Shown in pieces: positions 10,901-20,411 of a stretch of DNA of 64,000 nt. Source of the DNA: Mongoliitalea lutea (GTDB lineage Bacteria; Bacteroidota; Bacteroidia; Cytophagales; Cyclobacteriaceae). How positions within the stretch are numbered: the first letter of the stretch is position 1; each line of letters begins with the position of its first letter. The position numbers and the translations under genes were made by a program. The stretch lies in assembly GCF_014652135.1 (NCBI RefSeq), contig NZ_BMYF01000023.1, forward strand, positions 24,386-88,385. The letters are read 5' to 3'. Below the pieces are notes generated by a model that searched no databases, had not been told where the DNA came from, and saw only the letters and a program-made list of their open reading frames with translations.

Positions 10901-11206
10901 CCAGATGGAGTCTATTGGGCCTCCTATGCTAGAGAATTCATTTTGGATAAATTTAAACAACTACCTAAAGATTTAAAGGATGTTTTTCCTTCTGGCCTGG
11001 CTAACTGGCAAAAACCTGTGTTGTATTTACCTGTAATATTGGCTTATCAATCCATGAACAGTAGATTTATTAAAGTTTATGAATTAAGTCCTGAAATTTT
11101 ATTAGGTATAAAACTAAATATAGATTTTGACCGAGACTACTTTGATGATGTTTATTCAAAAGTTCAAGGCTTCTGTTTCACTCACAATAAAGAAAAAACC
11201 ACCTAA
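7907..11206 (+). CDS. druH: Druantia type III protein DruH
   Basis: A 1099-residue protein with no recognisable catalytic motif, ending 9 bases before the very large DUF1998 helicase gene. A long protein of unknown fold (about 1000-1100 aa) directly upstream of a roughly 2000-aa DUF1998 helicase is the two-gene layout of Druantia type III anti-phage systems, where the partners are called DruH and DruE. From memory, this protein class is also annotated as the STY4851/ECs_5259 family. No signal peptide or membrane segment is seen, so it is probably cytoplasmic. The start ATG at 7907 follows an AT-rich leader. Codon use is AT-rich, like druE and unlike hsdM downstream. The assignment rests on size, order and partner rather than on a domain. 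Confidence 0.75.
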   Translation: MNFKEFLKGFLLKRELQLPDGRPLYEYKISNARYNALKVLLEHNWEETVECYASFVLYSVDFLRSEISEGHLRWDYIFNSVGKGNFNTPQRRALIVEQGLNYWKRNVFQGQNMEFLETLRFESGLPNSSLHDGNNLSSLIKYAFQLVESYKLTEEELIPFIEERIEKYSIPQVLRQEYFYQLVSKLCFKFLEFKQRFDLSNQSNPTEYLQSQLTNWRAEMPLKVEGERMNEFFNNIISDISKLKKTESLAFVFDTLLKDDISGFTLNTFLSLPKGIYSHEAFGLSEEEFNKLPGYFCLTLEIDGKPKPLTGFNKQNNGRISARGADKILLPQDIFEREWELTFTSENMEVRVETELAKYSKISFNEPLIFVKDILENWVYKGSAPLKIKETVCRIVFDESIYKSKSSIQNLGKTSKLLSVFQTVVDLELIEKESQSSLWIKLAQENEHIKVLDFAQKFLPESGSFDYLVGNKHIFLGIPKIYLLNRKLGIKEFFTGIIEVFSINNQWSSVNNDVIGSRKFRFKDKNGNVIGVKTLNILPSDFRIILNDNAKSIELLTQCNFQVFVTKNGILTDLNSSGNSVKITIDPAFDDASKTFINFGISFEKGEIIDIKVPNPSFTEIFVNAEGKVVERSSFSLSRIHGLSITNNNFNGVATKKIYKLKLYDIHDQDASALEIRKEVWVDAFSSKRLPLYQWTQQINQLFALTSNTRAKVRISSEKPHHFLEISKYDFDLGYDGITGQLFINDYDLPQELTLWAFRLDQIFNPQNIVTLELLQGQCNVSESLPEDGIWFIYSNKESDISVVPKVILKDQKEVLMDERPIEYLYEASYLDYNQRIDRFKEFFDNHYLSFDHPVWKELYELYQATEGLPISALDVWKGLVKSPKGMLTFLFSQYVDASLIQKVSNELGFIWHLVSVYRWKEAFESWKTSILNSNNYSQIYEIFKSSKLSLIQNQLGLHSLVELLNEDSQSINLTLLSYLLNIDVNGGEGRQGIRARHPDGVYWASYAREFILDKFKQLPKDLKDVFPSGLANWQKPVLYLPVILAYQSMNSRFIKVYELSPEILLGIKLNIDFDRDYFDDVYSKVQGFCFTHNKEKTT

Positions 11207-11215
11207 CCATAAGAT

Positions 11216-14200
11216 ATGAAAGGCTATTATCACTCCCTCTTTTCTGAAATTTCCCAAAGATCTGTCGATGCTACTTTGGGTGTATTAGGAATTCGAAATC
11301 CTCAATTAAGAAAGCATATCAAGGATCAGCTTACAGATGAATTAGGCCAAGGAAACAGAATCCTTGCAGACCCAGTATTTGAGGCGGCATTTCCTTGGGC
11401 TGAAGTAAAAGAAACTTTTCAGGATTTGGGAAATAGAAATTTCCTTCATCCTACGTTCGTAGATGCTTTAGATGCTCAACATTCTCATGTGACTTACCAC
11501 ATCGGGCCAGCAAAAGACCTTTCAGGACAAGCATTAAGGAAAAACTGGAGACCAAGGACACACCAATTAAGGTCATGGGAGATTTTGAAGGAACCCAACC
11601 CTAAATCTTTGATTGTTACAAGTGGTACCGGTTCTGGTAAAACTGAATGTTTTATGGTGCCGATTATTGATGATTTGGTTAGGCAACATAAAGAAAATAA
11701 CCAAAAACTGGAAGGTGTTCAGGCGCTATTTATTTATCCATTGAATGCTCTGATAAATAGTCAACGGGAGCGAATTCTATCCTGGACCATGAACTTTGAG
11801 GATAAGGTTAGATTTTGTTTATATAATGGCAATACACCTGAGTCTGTTAAGGCCGATTTTGTGAGAAATAGTCCTAAAAATGAGGTATATGATAGAAACA
11901 CTTTGTGGTCTTCTCCTCCGCCAATTTTGATTACTAATCCAACGATGCTGGAGTATATGCTTATTCGAAGCAAGGACAGGCCTATTCTTAATGCCTCTCA
12001 GGGAAAATTAAAATATATTGTTCTGGATGAAGCACATACTTACATTGGTTCTCAAGCTGCTGAATTGGCGCTTTTGATCAGGCGTGTATTAAATGGCTTT
12101 GGGGTAGAAGCGGAAAATGTAAGATTTATTGCAACATCTGCTACTATTGGAAGCGATCAAGAGGCAGAAATTGCTTTAAAAAGATATCTGGCAGATATCG
12201 CAGGGATAAATGAAGACTCTATAGAAGTAGTTGGTGGAAGTCGAACCATTCCTGCTTTGAATGCTGGGGAGAGCAATAATTTGACTTATGATCAGTTGAA
12301 TGAGCTTGATATCAATCAAAATATTAACTCATTTTATAACAATGACATGTTAAAGAAGCTGAGATCTTATTTTATAAGTCCTGATGGTCAGCAGGCTAAA
12401 GCAAGAAAACTTACACAAATCGCAGAATTGCTCTTCCCAGGCCAATCTGGAGATATAGAGAAACAGAAAGATGTTTTGCGATGGATTGATTTAGCCTCAA
12501 GTGATCAGCTTAAAAAAGATGAAATCCATTTTCTTCCTCTAAGAGGTCACTTTTTTCATAAAGTATTGAATGGACTTTGGGCATGTGTGGATAGTAGTTG
12601 TAATTGTAAGATTAATACTCCTTTGGCTCATAATTGGCCATTTGGGAAAGTTTACACCCAACAACGGTTGACATGCGAATGTGGGGCACCTGTATTTGAA
12701 TTGGTTTTTTGTTCAGAATGTAATGAACCGCATTTGCAGGCAGAAATAATTCATGAAAATGGTACCCGTAGGATCTCACAGGTTAGGAAAAATAATTTGG
12801 ATGAATTTGAATTAAATCAAGAGATTCCCGGAGATGAGGATTTTGATGGAATCACCCCAGTTCAAACTGACCAAATTTTAATTTACCCTAGGTCTATTGA
12901 TGGGTCAATTGATGATAGAATAAATTGTGATGGAAAGTTAGGAGCTGATCCAACTAATTACCCCATTAGAATACATTTTAGTGATCAGGGTGAAACTTGC
13001 TCTAATTGTGTATTTAGCGGTGCTGGTCAACAGGAAGCTATGCGAGGAGCGTATCTTGGCATGCCTTTCTATATATCCAATTTGATTCCTTCTTTGCTTG
13101 ACCATGTTAAAGATGGGAATAACCCACTCAATCAGCCTTACAGAGGTAGAAGACTATTGACATTTACTGATAGCCGTCAAGGTACAGCAAAAATTGCTAT
13201 AAAAATTCAACAGGAGTCTGAAAGAATTAGGACAAGAGGTTTGATACTAAAAGCATTATTATTGGAAGATAACACACCACAAATATTAGTCTTAAATCAA
13301 CAAATACAAACCCTTCAGGCTGTAGATCCTCTTCCGCCAGGGGTTCAAGATATTATTGATAATCTTCAAAACCAAGTTGATCATCTTCAGCTTAAGACGA
13401 AAACTTACTTGGAAGAATTACAATTTTTAGTGTTGGCTCAAGACATTTCAGAGCATATAAAAAGGAGTTATTTACAATTAAACCATCAAATAGGTAATAA
13501 TGTTAATAATGTTACAAATATTCTGCTTATTAGAGAATTTTCAAGAAGGCCGAAAAGGGCCAATTCATTAGAAACACTTGGTCTAGTAGCAACTAATTAT
13601 CCCAAACTAAATAATGTTATAAATTGTCCAACCGAATTTCAAAACTATGGATTGACAATTAATGATTGGAAAGATTTTTTAAAAGTTGCTTTAGACTTTT
13701 TTATCCGCGATGGAATTTATGTTTCAATCCCTCATGATTTAATTAACTGGTTGGGCGGCAAGTATTTGCCTAAATTTCTTATTGCTCCAAACTCACAAGA
13801 CAATCCTCAAGGAAGATTTAAGCGATGGCCTTCCTATGATGATTCAAGAGGAATCAGGCAACATAGATTAGTTAGAATTTTAGCACATGGGCTCAATATC
13901 GATCTTTCTCAAATTACAAATCAAAAAATAGATCACCTAAATTCTATCATGGAACGAGCTTGGAATGCCTTGGTAAATGCTCAGCTCCTAGAACAAATTG
14001 ACAATGGTTTTCAACTAAATATCAATAATATCTCATTCTGCTTAATGAAGAAGGCATGGCTTTGTCCTATTACTAGAAGGTTTTTAGATACGACCTTTAG
14101 GGGATTTACGCCTTACTTGCCAATAAATTCTCAAGTTGGACAATTCCATTGTGGTGAACAAAGAGGAATGCCGCAATATCCAACAATAATTGCCCCTGAT

Positions 14201-17200
14201 GATCTAGTTTATAGAGCTCAAATGAAAGAATGGATTTCCAATAATCAAATTATTAATCAGCTTAAGGAGGAGGGTCTTTGGTCAGAGCAAGCAGATAGAA
14301 TTTTAATGGGAGGCAATTTTATTCGGGCAGTTGAACATTCAGCTCAAATTAGGCCTCAAAGCAAGTTGCAGCGATATGAAGACGAATTTAAAAAGGGATA
14401 TATTAATGTATTAAACTGTTCGACAACCATGGAAATGGGAGTGGATATTGGTGGATTATCCATAGTCTGCAATAATAATGTGCCTCCGCATCCTTCCAAT
14501 TATTTGCAGCGAGCTGGTCGAGCTGGCCGAAGAAGTGAGTCTAGAGCCTTATCAATAACCTTGTGTAAAAATAATCCTCATGACCTTCAAGTGTTTCAAA
14601 ATCCATTGTGGGCATTTGAAGCACAAATGAAAAAACCGAAGATTACACTATCTAGTGATAGAATTGTAAGAAGGCATCTTCATGCATATCTATTTGGTTG
14701 GTTTTTGAATAACAATCTCACTAATTTAGATGGAGTAACGATTACACTGAGAGCCGATTGGTTTTTTGAGTCTAACCCTAGTATCAATGATCAGTTTATT
14801 CAATGGTTAGAAAGTCTTTTAATTAATTGCCCTGAAGGTTTACAACATGGCCTGGACTACATAAAAAGGAAAAGTGTTTTAGAGGGTATTCCACTTCATG
14901 AAATAATTATCCCAGCTAATGAATTATTGGAAAAGATTCAGGATAAGTGGAAAGAACAGTTAGCCTATTATGAAAGTGAGATTCAAACGATCCCAAATCA
15001 GGCAAACCCTACCTATCCACAATTCTTAAGGAGGATTCAAGCTGATATGGCAAATCATAAAAGCACTTATTTGCTATCTATTTTGATTTCAAATGGGTTT
15101 CTACCTGGGTATGGATTTCCGACCAATATTTCCACTTTCAATAATTACACATTTTCTGATTTTATTGCTAATCAAGCAGTTCTTGAAGAAAGAGAAGATA
15201 ATGTTAATCAGATAGCAGGCAAGCCAACTCGAAATATGGCCATAGCTCTGACTGAATACGCTCCTGGAAGTCAGATAGTATTAGACGGAAAAGTATTCAC
15301 CTCTCGAGGAATTACATTGAATTTCCAAAATCCTAATGATGGGGTTAATAACCATCAAGTTATCCATACTGCATGGAGGTGTTCATCGTGTGGCAAATCA
15401 GGTGTTTCTTCTTACGGAAATGCTACTAGATGTACTAACTCATCCTGTCCAAATCCGGCCGATATCGAATTCTTTGAATATTTGGAGCCAGCTGGTTTTG
15501 CAACTTCTTTTTATGAATTGCCAACCAATGATATCTCGAGCCAGAATTTTGTTCCTGCCCAGATTCCTTGGGTAAATACACACACTGAAATAAAGCAGTT
15601 GATTAATCCATCAATTGGTTTTTATTATTCTGATGAGGAAGGAGAAATCTTCTATCATAATAAAGGTGAACATGGGAATGGATTTGCTCTTTGCTTTAAT
15701 TGTGGGCACGCCCATTCTTTGAATAGAGATGGTTCAATACCTGTTGGATTTGAAGATCACTGGAAACTAAGAGGAAAAAATGCTGCGCCAGGGAATAATG
15801 CAAAATGTAATCCATCTCCTAATCAAATAAGAGCAAACATCTCTTTGGGCTTCACTGATAAAACAGATGTTTTCGAATTGTATTTAAAGCACCAGAATAC
15901 AGCTGAATATTTTCTGGTGTCCAACGAAAATAATAAAAAGCTTTCTTGGACTTTGGGAGTAGCCTTTAGACATGGTCTGGCAAAGACCCTTGGAATTAAT
16001 GCAGAGGAACTTGGAGTCACAGTAAAGCAGGTGGTCAACCAGAATTTAACTAATCAACCCATTTATGCAATTTGCTTATATGATACCAATAGTGGAGGTT
16101 CTGGTTTTGCAAGCTTGGCTGGGCAACCGGAGATATTTAAATCCATGCTAATATATGGTAAGGAATTGCTAGGTTGTCCAAATTGCGAAAATGCGTGTCA
16201 AAACTGTTTGCTACAATTTGATACCAAACAATATGTAGAATACTTGGATAGAAGAGTTGGATTAAGCTATTTAACAAATGACTTAATTAATTCTCTAGGC
16301 TTACCCAATGATGAGAAGATTCTTGGTCAAAATTCCCAGTTTTGTCAATTTGATTTCTTCAAAGAATTGAAATTGAGCTTCCACGGCAAAGGAGAAAAGT
16401 TACAGCTTTTCATCAAAGGAGATGTTGAGGACTGGGAAATAGCTGAATCCAGTATAAGAAAACATTTGTCAGAACTTGTTGGGCAATTCGGGAAATTTGA
16501 AAAATTGGAGCTGTGGTTGGAAACACCTTCTTTTAATAACCTAAGCCCCGACCAAAGAATGGATCTATATTACCTTCTAGCGGCTAATGTCAATATAAAG
16601 GTATTTCATTCTGGAAATTTGCACTTAATTGAATATGGAGAAATATTAGCTACTAGCTGGAAAAATAATTCACCAATTTCCTACGCGAGTAAAGAAGAAA
16701 AGTCAGTTTTTTTGGATGAAAAATGGGGGGATACTCAAGGCTCAATGCTAATCAAATCCACTGGTTCATCTTTCAATCTTCATGGTGTTGAAGTAAACCC
16801 TAATGATTTAATTCCTACAGTTGGAGGAAATTATATTCATATCCAATTAATCCAAGAGCTTAATACAAATCTGAGAGATTTTGGCAAGGCATTTTGGGAT
16901 TTAGTGATAGAAAGGTTGAATCAGCAAGGATTTCCCTTAACTTATTTTGGTAAATTAAAACTTGTGGATTATTCAGATAGATATCTTCAAAATCCATTTA
17001 CGGTGATTCTTTTATCAAGAATTATTGATTCAATTCCTTATGAAAAGAAAGATGATTTGGAAATTGAAATCTCCACACTTCTTCTTGGTAAAGACTATTT
17101 TTACGGACAAAGAAGTGTTTATGAGGGATGGTTTAAAGAAGAAAAAGATATTCGTGTAGAATTTATCAAAGAGCTTTTGAGGGATTTTCCAAACGTTGAA

Positions 17201-17449
17201 GTTAATTTAGGAACTAGTAATCGTGACTTACCTCATTCAAGAGAGTTGAATCTTGAATTTGATAGTGGCGTGGTTCTAAACATAAAACTTGACCAAGGAA
17301 TGGGATATTGGAATTGCAATAAGTATTCTGTTTTTCCTTTTCAAAAGACAATTGATGACCAGATAAAATGGACTCGGCAAAAAATGAATTCTTTACAAGC
17401 AATAAATTCAAATATACATCCGACTTACTTCTATCTTGTGGTAAAGTAA
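11216..17449 (+). CDS. druE: Druantia helicase DruE (SF2 helicase with DUF1998 region)
   Basis: A 2077-residue SF2 helicase, the hallmark protein of Druantia defence systems. Visible motifs are Walker A TSGTGSGKTE (T135, K142), DEAH box (D271-H274), SAT motif near S308, motif V (STTMEMGVDIGG) and motif VI (QRAGRAGRRS, from R1099). Cysteine pairs of zinc-ribbon type occur around CSSCGKSG...CTNSSC and in the DUF1998 region, which ends with CPNCENACQNC (C1654, C1657, C1661, C1664). About 400 more residues follow with no motif I recognise. Length and architecture fit DruE better than the DISARM proteins, where helicase (DrmA) and DUF1998 (DrmB) are separate. It is cytoplasmic and presumed to translocate on phage DNA; the mechanism is not visible in the sequence. 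The type I modification gene starts 52 bases downstream, so both systems could share a transcript. Confidence 0.9.
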   Translation: MKGYYHSLFSEISQRSVDATLGVLGIRNPQLRKHIKDQLTDELGQGNRILADPVFEAAFPWAEVKETFQDLGNRNFLHPTFVDALDAQHSHVTYHIGPAKDLSGQALRKNWRPRTHQLRSWEILKEPNPKSLIVTSGTGSGKTECFMVPIIDDLVRQHKENNQKLEGVQALFIYPLNALINSQRERILSWTMNFEDKVRFCLYNGNTPESVKADFVRNSPKNEVYDRNTLWSSPPPILITNPTMLEYMLIRSKDRPILNASQGKLKYIVLDEAHTYIGSQAAELALLIRRVLNGFGVEAENVRFIATSATIGSDQEAEIALKRYLADIAGINEDSIEVVGGSRTIPALNAGESNNLTYDQLNELDINQNINSFYNNDMLKKLRSYFISPDGQQAKARKLTQIAELLFPGQSGDIEKQKDVLRWIDLASSDQLKKDEIHFLPLRGHFFHKVLNGLWACVDSSCNCKINTPLAHNWPFGKVYTQQRLTCECGAPVFELVFCSECNEPHLQAEIIHENGTRRISQVRKNNLDEFELNQEIPGDEDFDGITPVQTDQILIYPRSIDGSIDDRINCDGKLGADPTNYPIRIHFSDQGETCSNCVFSGAGQQEAMRGAYLGMPFYISNLIPSLLDHVKDGNNPLNQPYRGRRLLTFTDSRQGTAKIAIKIQQESERIRTRGLILKALLLEDNTPQILVLNQQIQTLQAVDPLPPGVQDIIDNLQNQVDHLQLKTKTYLEELQFLVLAQDISEHIKRSYLQLNHQIGNNVNNVTNILLIREFSRRPKRANSLETLGLVATNYPKLNNVINCPTEFQNYGLTINDWKDFLKVALDFFIRDGIYVSIPHDLINWLGGKYLPKFLIAPNSQDNPQGRFKRWPSYDDSRGIRQHRLVRILAHGLNIDLSQITNQKIDHLNSIMERAWNALVNAQLLEQIDNGFQLNINNISFCLMKKAWLCPITRRFLDTTFRGFTPYLPINSQVGQFHCGEQRGMPQYPTIIAPDDLVYRAQMKEWISNNQIINQLKEEGLWSEQADRILMGGNFIRAVEHSAQIRPQSKLQRYEDEFKKGYINVLNCSTTMEMGVDIGGLSIVCNNNVPPHPSNYLQRAGRAGRRSESRALSITLCKNNPHDLQVFQNPLWAFEAQMKKPKITLSSDRIVRRHLHAYLFGWFLNNNLTNLDGVTITLRADWFFESNPSINDQFIQWLESLLINCPEGLQHGLDYIKRKSVLEGIPLHEIIIPANELLEKIQDKWKEQLAYYESEIQTIPNQANPTYPQFLRRIQADMANHKSTYLLSILISNGFLPGYGFPTNISTFNNYTFSDFIANQAVLEEREDNVNQIAGKPTRNMAIALTEYAPGSQIVLDGKVFTSRGITLNFQNPNDGVNNHQVIHTAWRCSSCGKSGVSSYGNATRCTNSSCPNPADIEFFEYLEPAGFATSFYELPTNDISSQNFVPAQIPWVNTHTEIKQLINPSIGFYYSDEEGEIFYHNKGEHGNGFALCFNCGHAHSLNRDGSIPVGFEDHWKLRGKNAAPGNNAKCNPSPNQIRANISLGFTDKTDVFELYLKHQNTAEYFLVSNENNKKLSWTLGVAFRHGLAKTLGINAEELGVTVKQVVNQNLTNQPIYAICLYDTNSGGSGFASLAGQPEIFKSMLIYGKELLGCPNCENACQNCLLQFDTKQYVEYLDRRVGLSYLTNDLINSLGLPNDEKILGQNSQFCQFDFFKELKLSFHGKGEKLQLFIKGDVEDWEIAESSIRKHLSELVGQFGKFEKLELWLETPSFNNLSPDQRMDLYYLLAANVNIKVFHSGNLHLIEYGEILATSWKNNSPISYASKEEKSVFLDEKWGDTQGSMLIKSTGSSFNLHGVEVNPNDLIPTVGGNYIHIQLIQELNTNLRDFGKAFWDLVIERLNQQGFPLTYFGKLKLVDYSDRYLQNPFTVILLSRIIDSIPYEKKDDLEIEISTLLLGKDYFYGQRSVYEGWFKEEKDIRVEFIKELLRDFPNVEVNLGTSNRDLPHSRELNLEFDSGVVLNIKLDQGMGYWNCNKYSVFPFQKTIDDQIKWTRQKMNSLQAINSNIHPTYFYLVVK

Positions 17450-17501
17450 ATATTGTCTTACTTTCAGCAGAAATAAAGTGAAATTGATGCCTTAACAATA
17501 A

Positions 17502-20411
17502 ATGAAAAACGATAAGATTAAGTTATCCCAATTAGAAAGCTTCCTGATGAAGGCAGCTGATATTTTAAGGGGCAAGATGGATGCCTCTGAATACAAAGAG
17601 TTCATTTTTGGGATGCTGTTTCTGAAAAGAATGTCAGACGTATTCGACCAAAAACGGGAATACCTTAAAAAGAACGACTACAAACATTTAGACGCTGAAA
17701 CACTTAGCGAAATACTGGAAGACAAACTGACTTACGGAGAGACATTCTTTGTGCCGCCAAGAGCGCGGTGGAATGAAAAATTCATTGACGAAAATGGCGT
17801 TCAGCAGCCTGAAATAAAGCACCTGCAAAACAATATTGGACAAATGCTGAACAAGGCATTGGACGCTATTGAAGAATCCAACCCCGACACGCTTTCCGGT
17901 ATTTTCAAAGGGCGTATCAACTTCAACAAGGAAGTGGACGGAAAGCAGATCGTGAAAAATGCCGACCTCAAAAAGATGATTGACCACTTCAACGAGTTTC
18001 CGAAGTTGGTGAATGAAAATTTTGAGTTTCCCGATCTGTTGGGTGCAGCTTATGAATACCTGCTCAAACACTTTGCGGATGAAAGCGGCAAAAAAGGTGG
18101 ACAATTCTACACGCCCAATCAAGTGGTGCGGTTACTGGTGCAGTTGATTAAGCCCGAAGCGGGAATGTCTATTTATGACCCCACAGCTGGTTCGGGTGGT
18201 ATGCTCATTCAATCGCATCAATACATTGAAGAGCAGGGGCAAAATGCCAACGACTTGGAACTGTTTGGTCAGGAGAACGACCCCACGGTGGTGGCCATTT
18301 GTAAGATGAACATCATCTTGCACAACATCAACAAATACACCATTGAGTATGGCGATACGCTGGAAGAACCGCTAAATGAAAAAGACGGACAACTTATTCA
18401 GTTCGACAGGGTAATTGCCAATCCGCCTTTTTCGCAAAACTATAATCGGGCGACCATGCAATACTCAGCTCGCTTTAGCTATGGTTTTGCTCCCGAAACA
18501 GGGAAGAAAGGCGACCTGATGTTTGTGCAACATATGTTGGCAAGCTGCAAACGCACAGGCAAGGTGGTTGTAGTAATGCCGCACGGGGTACTGTTCCGTG
18601 GTGGCAAAGAGAAGGAAATCCGGGAGAATATGCTCAAGGCTGATGTACTGGAAGGCATCATCAGTTTGCCGCCTCAGTTGTTTTACGGCACGGGAATTCC
18701 CGCCTGTGTGATGGTGTTCAACAAGAGCAAGCCCGACAGCCTGAAAAACAAGGTTTTTATCGTAAATGCTGATAAGGACTATGCGGAAGGCAAAAAGCAA
18801 AACACGCTTCGCCCCGAAGATGTGGAGAAGATTGATTTTGTGTTCACCAACAAAATTGAAGAAGCCAATTACTCCAAGTTGGTTGACGTGTTCAAGCAAG
18901 AAGATGGCAAAATAAGCATTGAAGAAAACGATTGGACACTCAACATCCGCAGATATGTGGACAATACGCCCCAGCCCGAACCCGAAGATGTAAAAGCCCA
19001 TTTAATAGGCGGTGTGCCCATTTCGGAAATTGAACAGGTGCAGAAGACTTTGGCCCCCAAATTCGATTTTGATGGCTACCAACTCTTCAAAGACAAAAAC
19101 GAGCACTACAAAGATTTTGCTATCACGGAAAAAGCCGCCATCAAACAAACGGTGGAAGATGACCAAAACGTGATTGATACCCTTACCGAATTAGGCATTC
19201 ACTTGGCAGATTGGTGGCAATTAGCCAAAGAAGATTTTTCTACGCTTGCACCACAAGTAGATGAACCACAAGATAACGTGGTTGCTGAACCAATGGGTGT
19301 TTATCTCCGATTGGGTGGCGATAGATTCCCGAGAGTGCGCAAAGAACTGTTGGATTCCATCAAAGAAAAATTTGTACCCGTAGGCGTACTGGACAAGTTT
19401 CAGGTGGCGGGTGTGTTTGTAAACTGGTGGGACAATATCAAGTACGACCTCAAAACCATTATGCAAAACGGCTGGGATGCCGGGCTGATACCGGATGAAT
19501 ACCTGATTGAAGAGTTTTTCAAAACTGAGAAAGCCGAAATTGAGCAGATAGAAATAGAACAAGCTGACTTTGAAAGCCAACTGGAAGAAGCCGTTGAAGA
19601 AGCTCTGAATTTGGTGGAGTTTGAAGCAGACGAAGAAGAAGGCGAAGTAAAACAAACCCCTGCACTCGCAAAAAGCGAATTGGGCAAAATGATTGATTTC
19701 TACACCGAAGAAAAGCAACAGCCCGAAAAAGCCAAACCCTACCAAGAGCAGGAATCCAAAATAAAAGACTTAGAAAAATCCATTAAGGACTGCAAAGCCA
19801 AACTCAAGGAAAAGCAAGCCGAACTGGAGCTGAAAATAGAACTGAAACGTTATGGCAGTGATGATGTAAAAGCCGAAAGCAATGCCCTGCTCACAGCCAC
19901 CAAAAAGGAGCTCAACAACTTAGATGCTGATATTGAAAGCCTCATTAAAACCTTTAAAGTCGATTTGAAAGAGACGACCAATTATGATAAAATCAAAAAA
20001 TCGGTAACTGCCCTAGAGAAAGAATTGAAAAAGGCAAACAATGATGCCGCCAAACTCAATTTGGTGCTGGAAGCCCAAAAGCAGTTTAAAGAAATTACCA
20101 AAGCCTACAATGCACGGGTAAAAGACAGTGGCATACTGCAAACCAAGCTTGACAGCATTGATGCCCTATTGGAAGAAATTGGCGGAATGATAACCACCGA
20201 AGAAAGCCAAAAGCTGATATTGAAAAAGCATTTCGACATTATCAACGACCAACTGCAACGCTACCTCAATGCAGAAAAACGAGCTTTAGTAGCTGCTTAT
20301 GAAAACCTATTTGATAAATATTACACTTCTGCCCAAGCCATAGAGCAAAAGCGGGAAAATACTATGTCAGAACTGAATGATTTTCTTACCCAATTAAACT
20401 ATTTGAGCTAA
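17502..20411 (+). CDS. hsdM: Type I restriction-modification DNA methyltransferase subunit HsdM, C-terminally extended
   Basis: An N6-adenine methyltransferase that, with HsdS, protects host DNA and is required by HsdR. The N-terminal helical HsdM_N domain (about 1-160) precedes the catalytic domain with [11 protein letters not shown], the SAM-binding motif DPTAGSGGM (from D226) and the catalytic NPPF motif (from N307). At 969 residues it is nearly twice the usual 500-530. The extra part from about 520 onward includes a Glu/Lys-rich coiled coil (roughly 700-900) and has no catalytic motif. GC content is visibly higher than in druE, so it was probably acquired separately. Its stop overlaps the hsdS start (TAATG), giving translational coupling. 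Confidence 0.95.
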   Translation: MKNDKIKLSQLESFLMKAADILRGKMDASEYKEFIFGMLFLKRMSDVFDQKREYLKKNDYKHLDAETLSEILEDKLTYGETFFVPPRARWNEKFIDENGVQQPEIKHLQNNIGQMLNKALDAIEESNPDTLSGIFKGRINFNKEVDGKQIVKNADLKKMIDHFNEFPKLVNENFEFPDLLGAAYEYLLKHFADESGKKGGQFYTPNQVVRLLVQLIKPEAGMSIYDPTAGSGGMLIQSHQYIEEQGQNANDLELFGQENDPTVVAICKMNIILHNINKYTIEYGDTLEEPLNEKDGQLIQFDRVIANPPFSQNYNRATMQYSARFSYGFAPETGKKGDLMFVQHMLASCKRTGKVVVVMPHGVLFRGGKEKEIRENMLKADVLEGIISLPPQLFYGTGIPACVMVFNKSKPDSLKNKVFIVNADKDYAEGKKQNTLRPEDVEKIDFVFTNKIEEANYSKLVDVFKQEDGKISIEENDWTLNIRRYVDNTPQPEPEDVKAHLIGGVPISEIEQVQKTLAPKFDFDGYQLFKDKNEHYKDFAITEKAAIKQTVEDDQNVIDTLTELGIHLADWWQLAKEDFSTLAPQVDEPQDNVVAEPMGVYLRLGGDRFPRVRKELLDSIKEKFVPVGVLDKFQVAGVFVNWWDNIKYDLKTIMQNGWDAGLIPDEYLIEEFFKTEKAEIEQIEIEQADFESQLEEAVEEALNLVEFEADEEEGEVKQTPALAKSELGKMIDFYTEEKQQPEKAKPYQEQESKIKDLEKSIKDCKAKLKEKQAELELKIELKRYGSDDVKAESNALLTATKKELNNLDADIESLIKTFKVDLKETTNYDKIKKSVTALEKELKKANNDAAKLNLVLEAQKQFKEITKAYNARVKDSGILQTKLDSIDALLEEIGGMITTEESQKLILKKHFDIINDQLQRYLNAEKRALVAAYENLFDKYYTSAQAIEQKRENTMSELNDFLTQLNYLS

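Noticed and set aside
11216..17449. DISARM (DrmA/DrmB) instead of Druantia
   Set aside because: Helicase and DUF1998 are in one 2077-aa protein, and no DISARM methylase or PLD gene follows.
18465..19001. A 178-codon frame antisense to hsdM, plus other long antisense frames in hsdM, hsdR and the helicase-nuclease
   Set aside because: They mirror strongly coding genes with complete domain motifs; the long frames come from GC-richer codon patterns.
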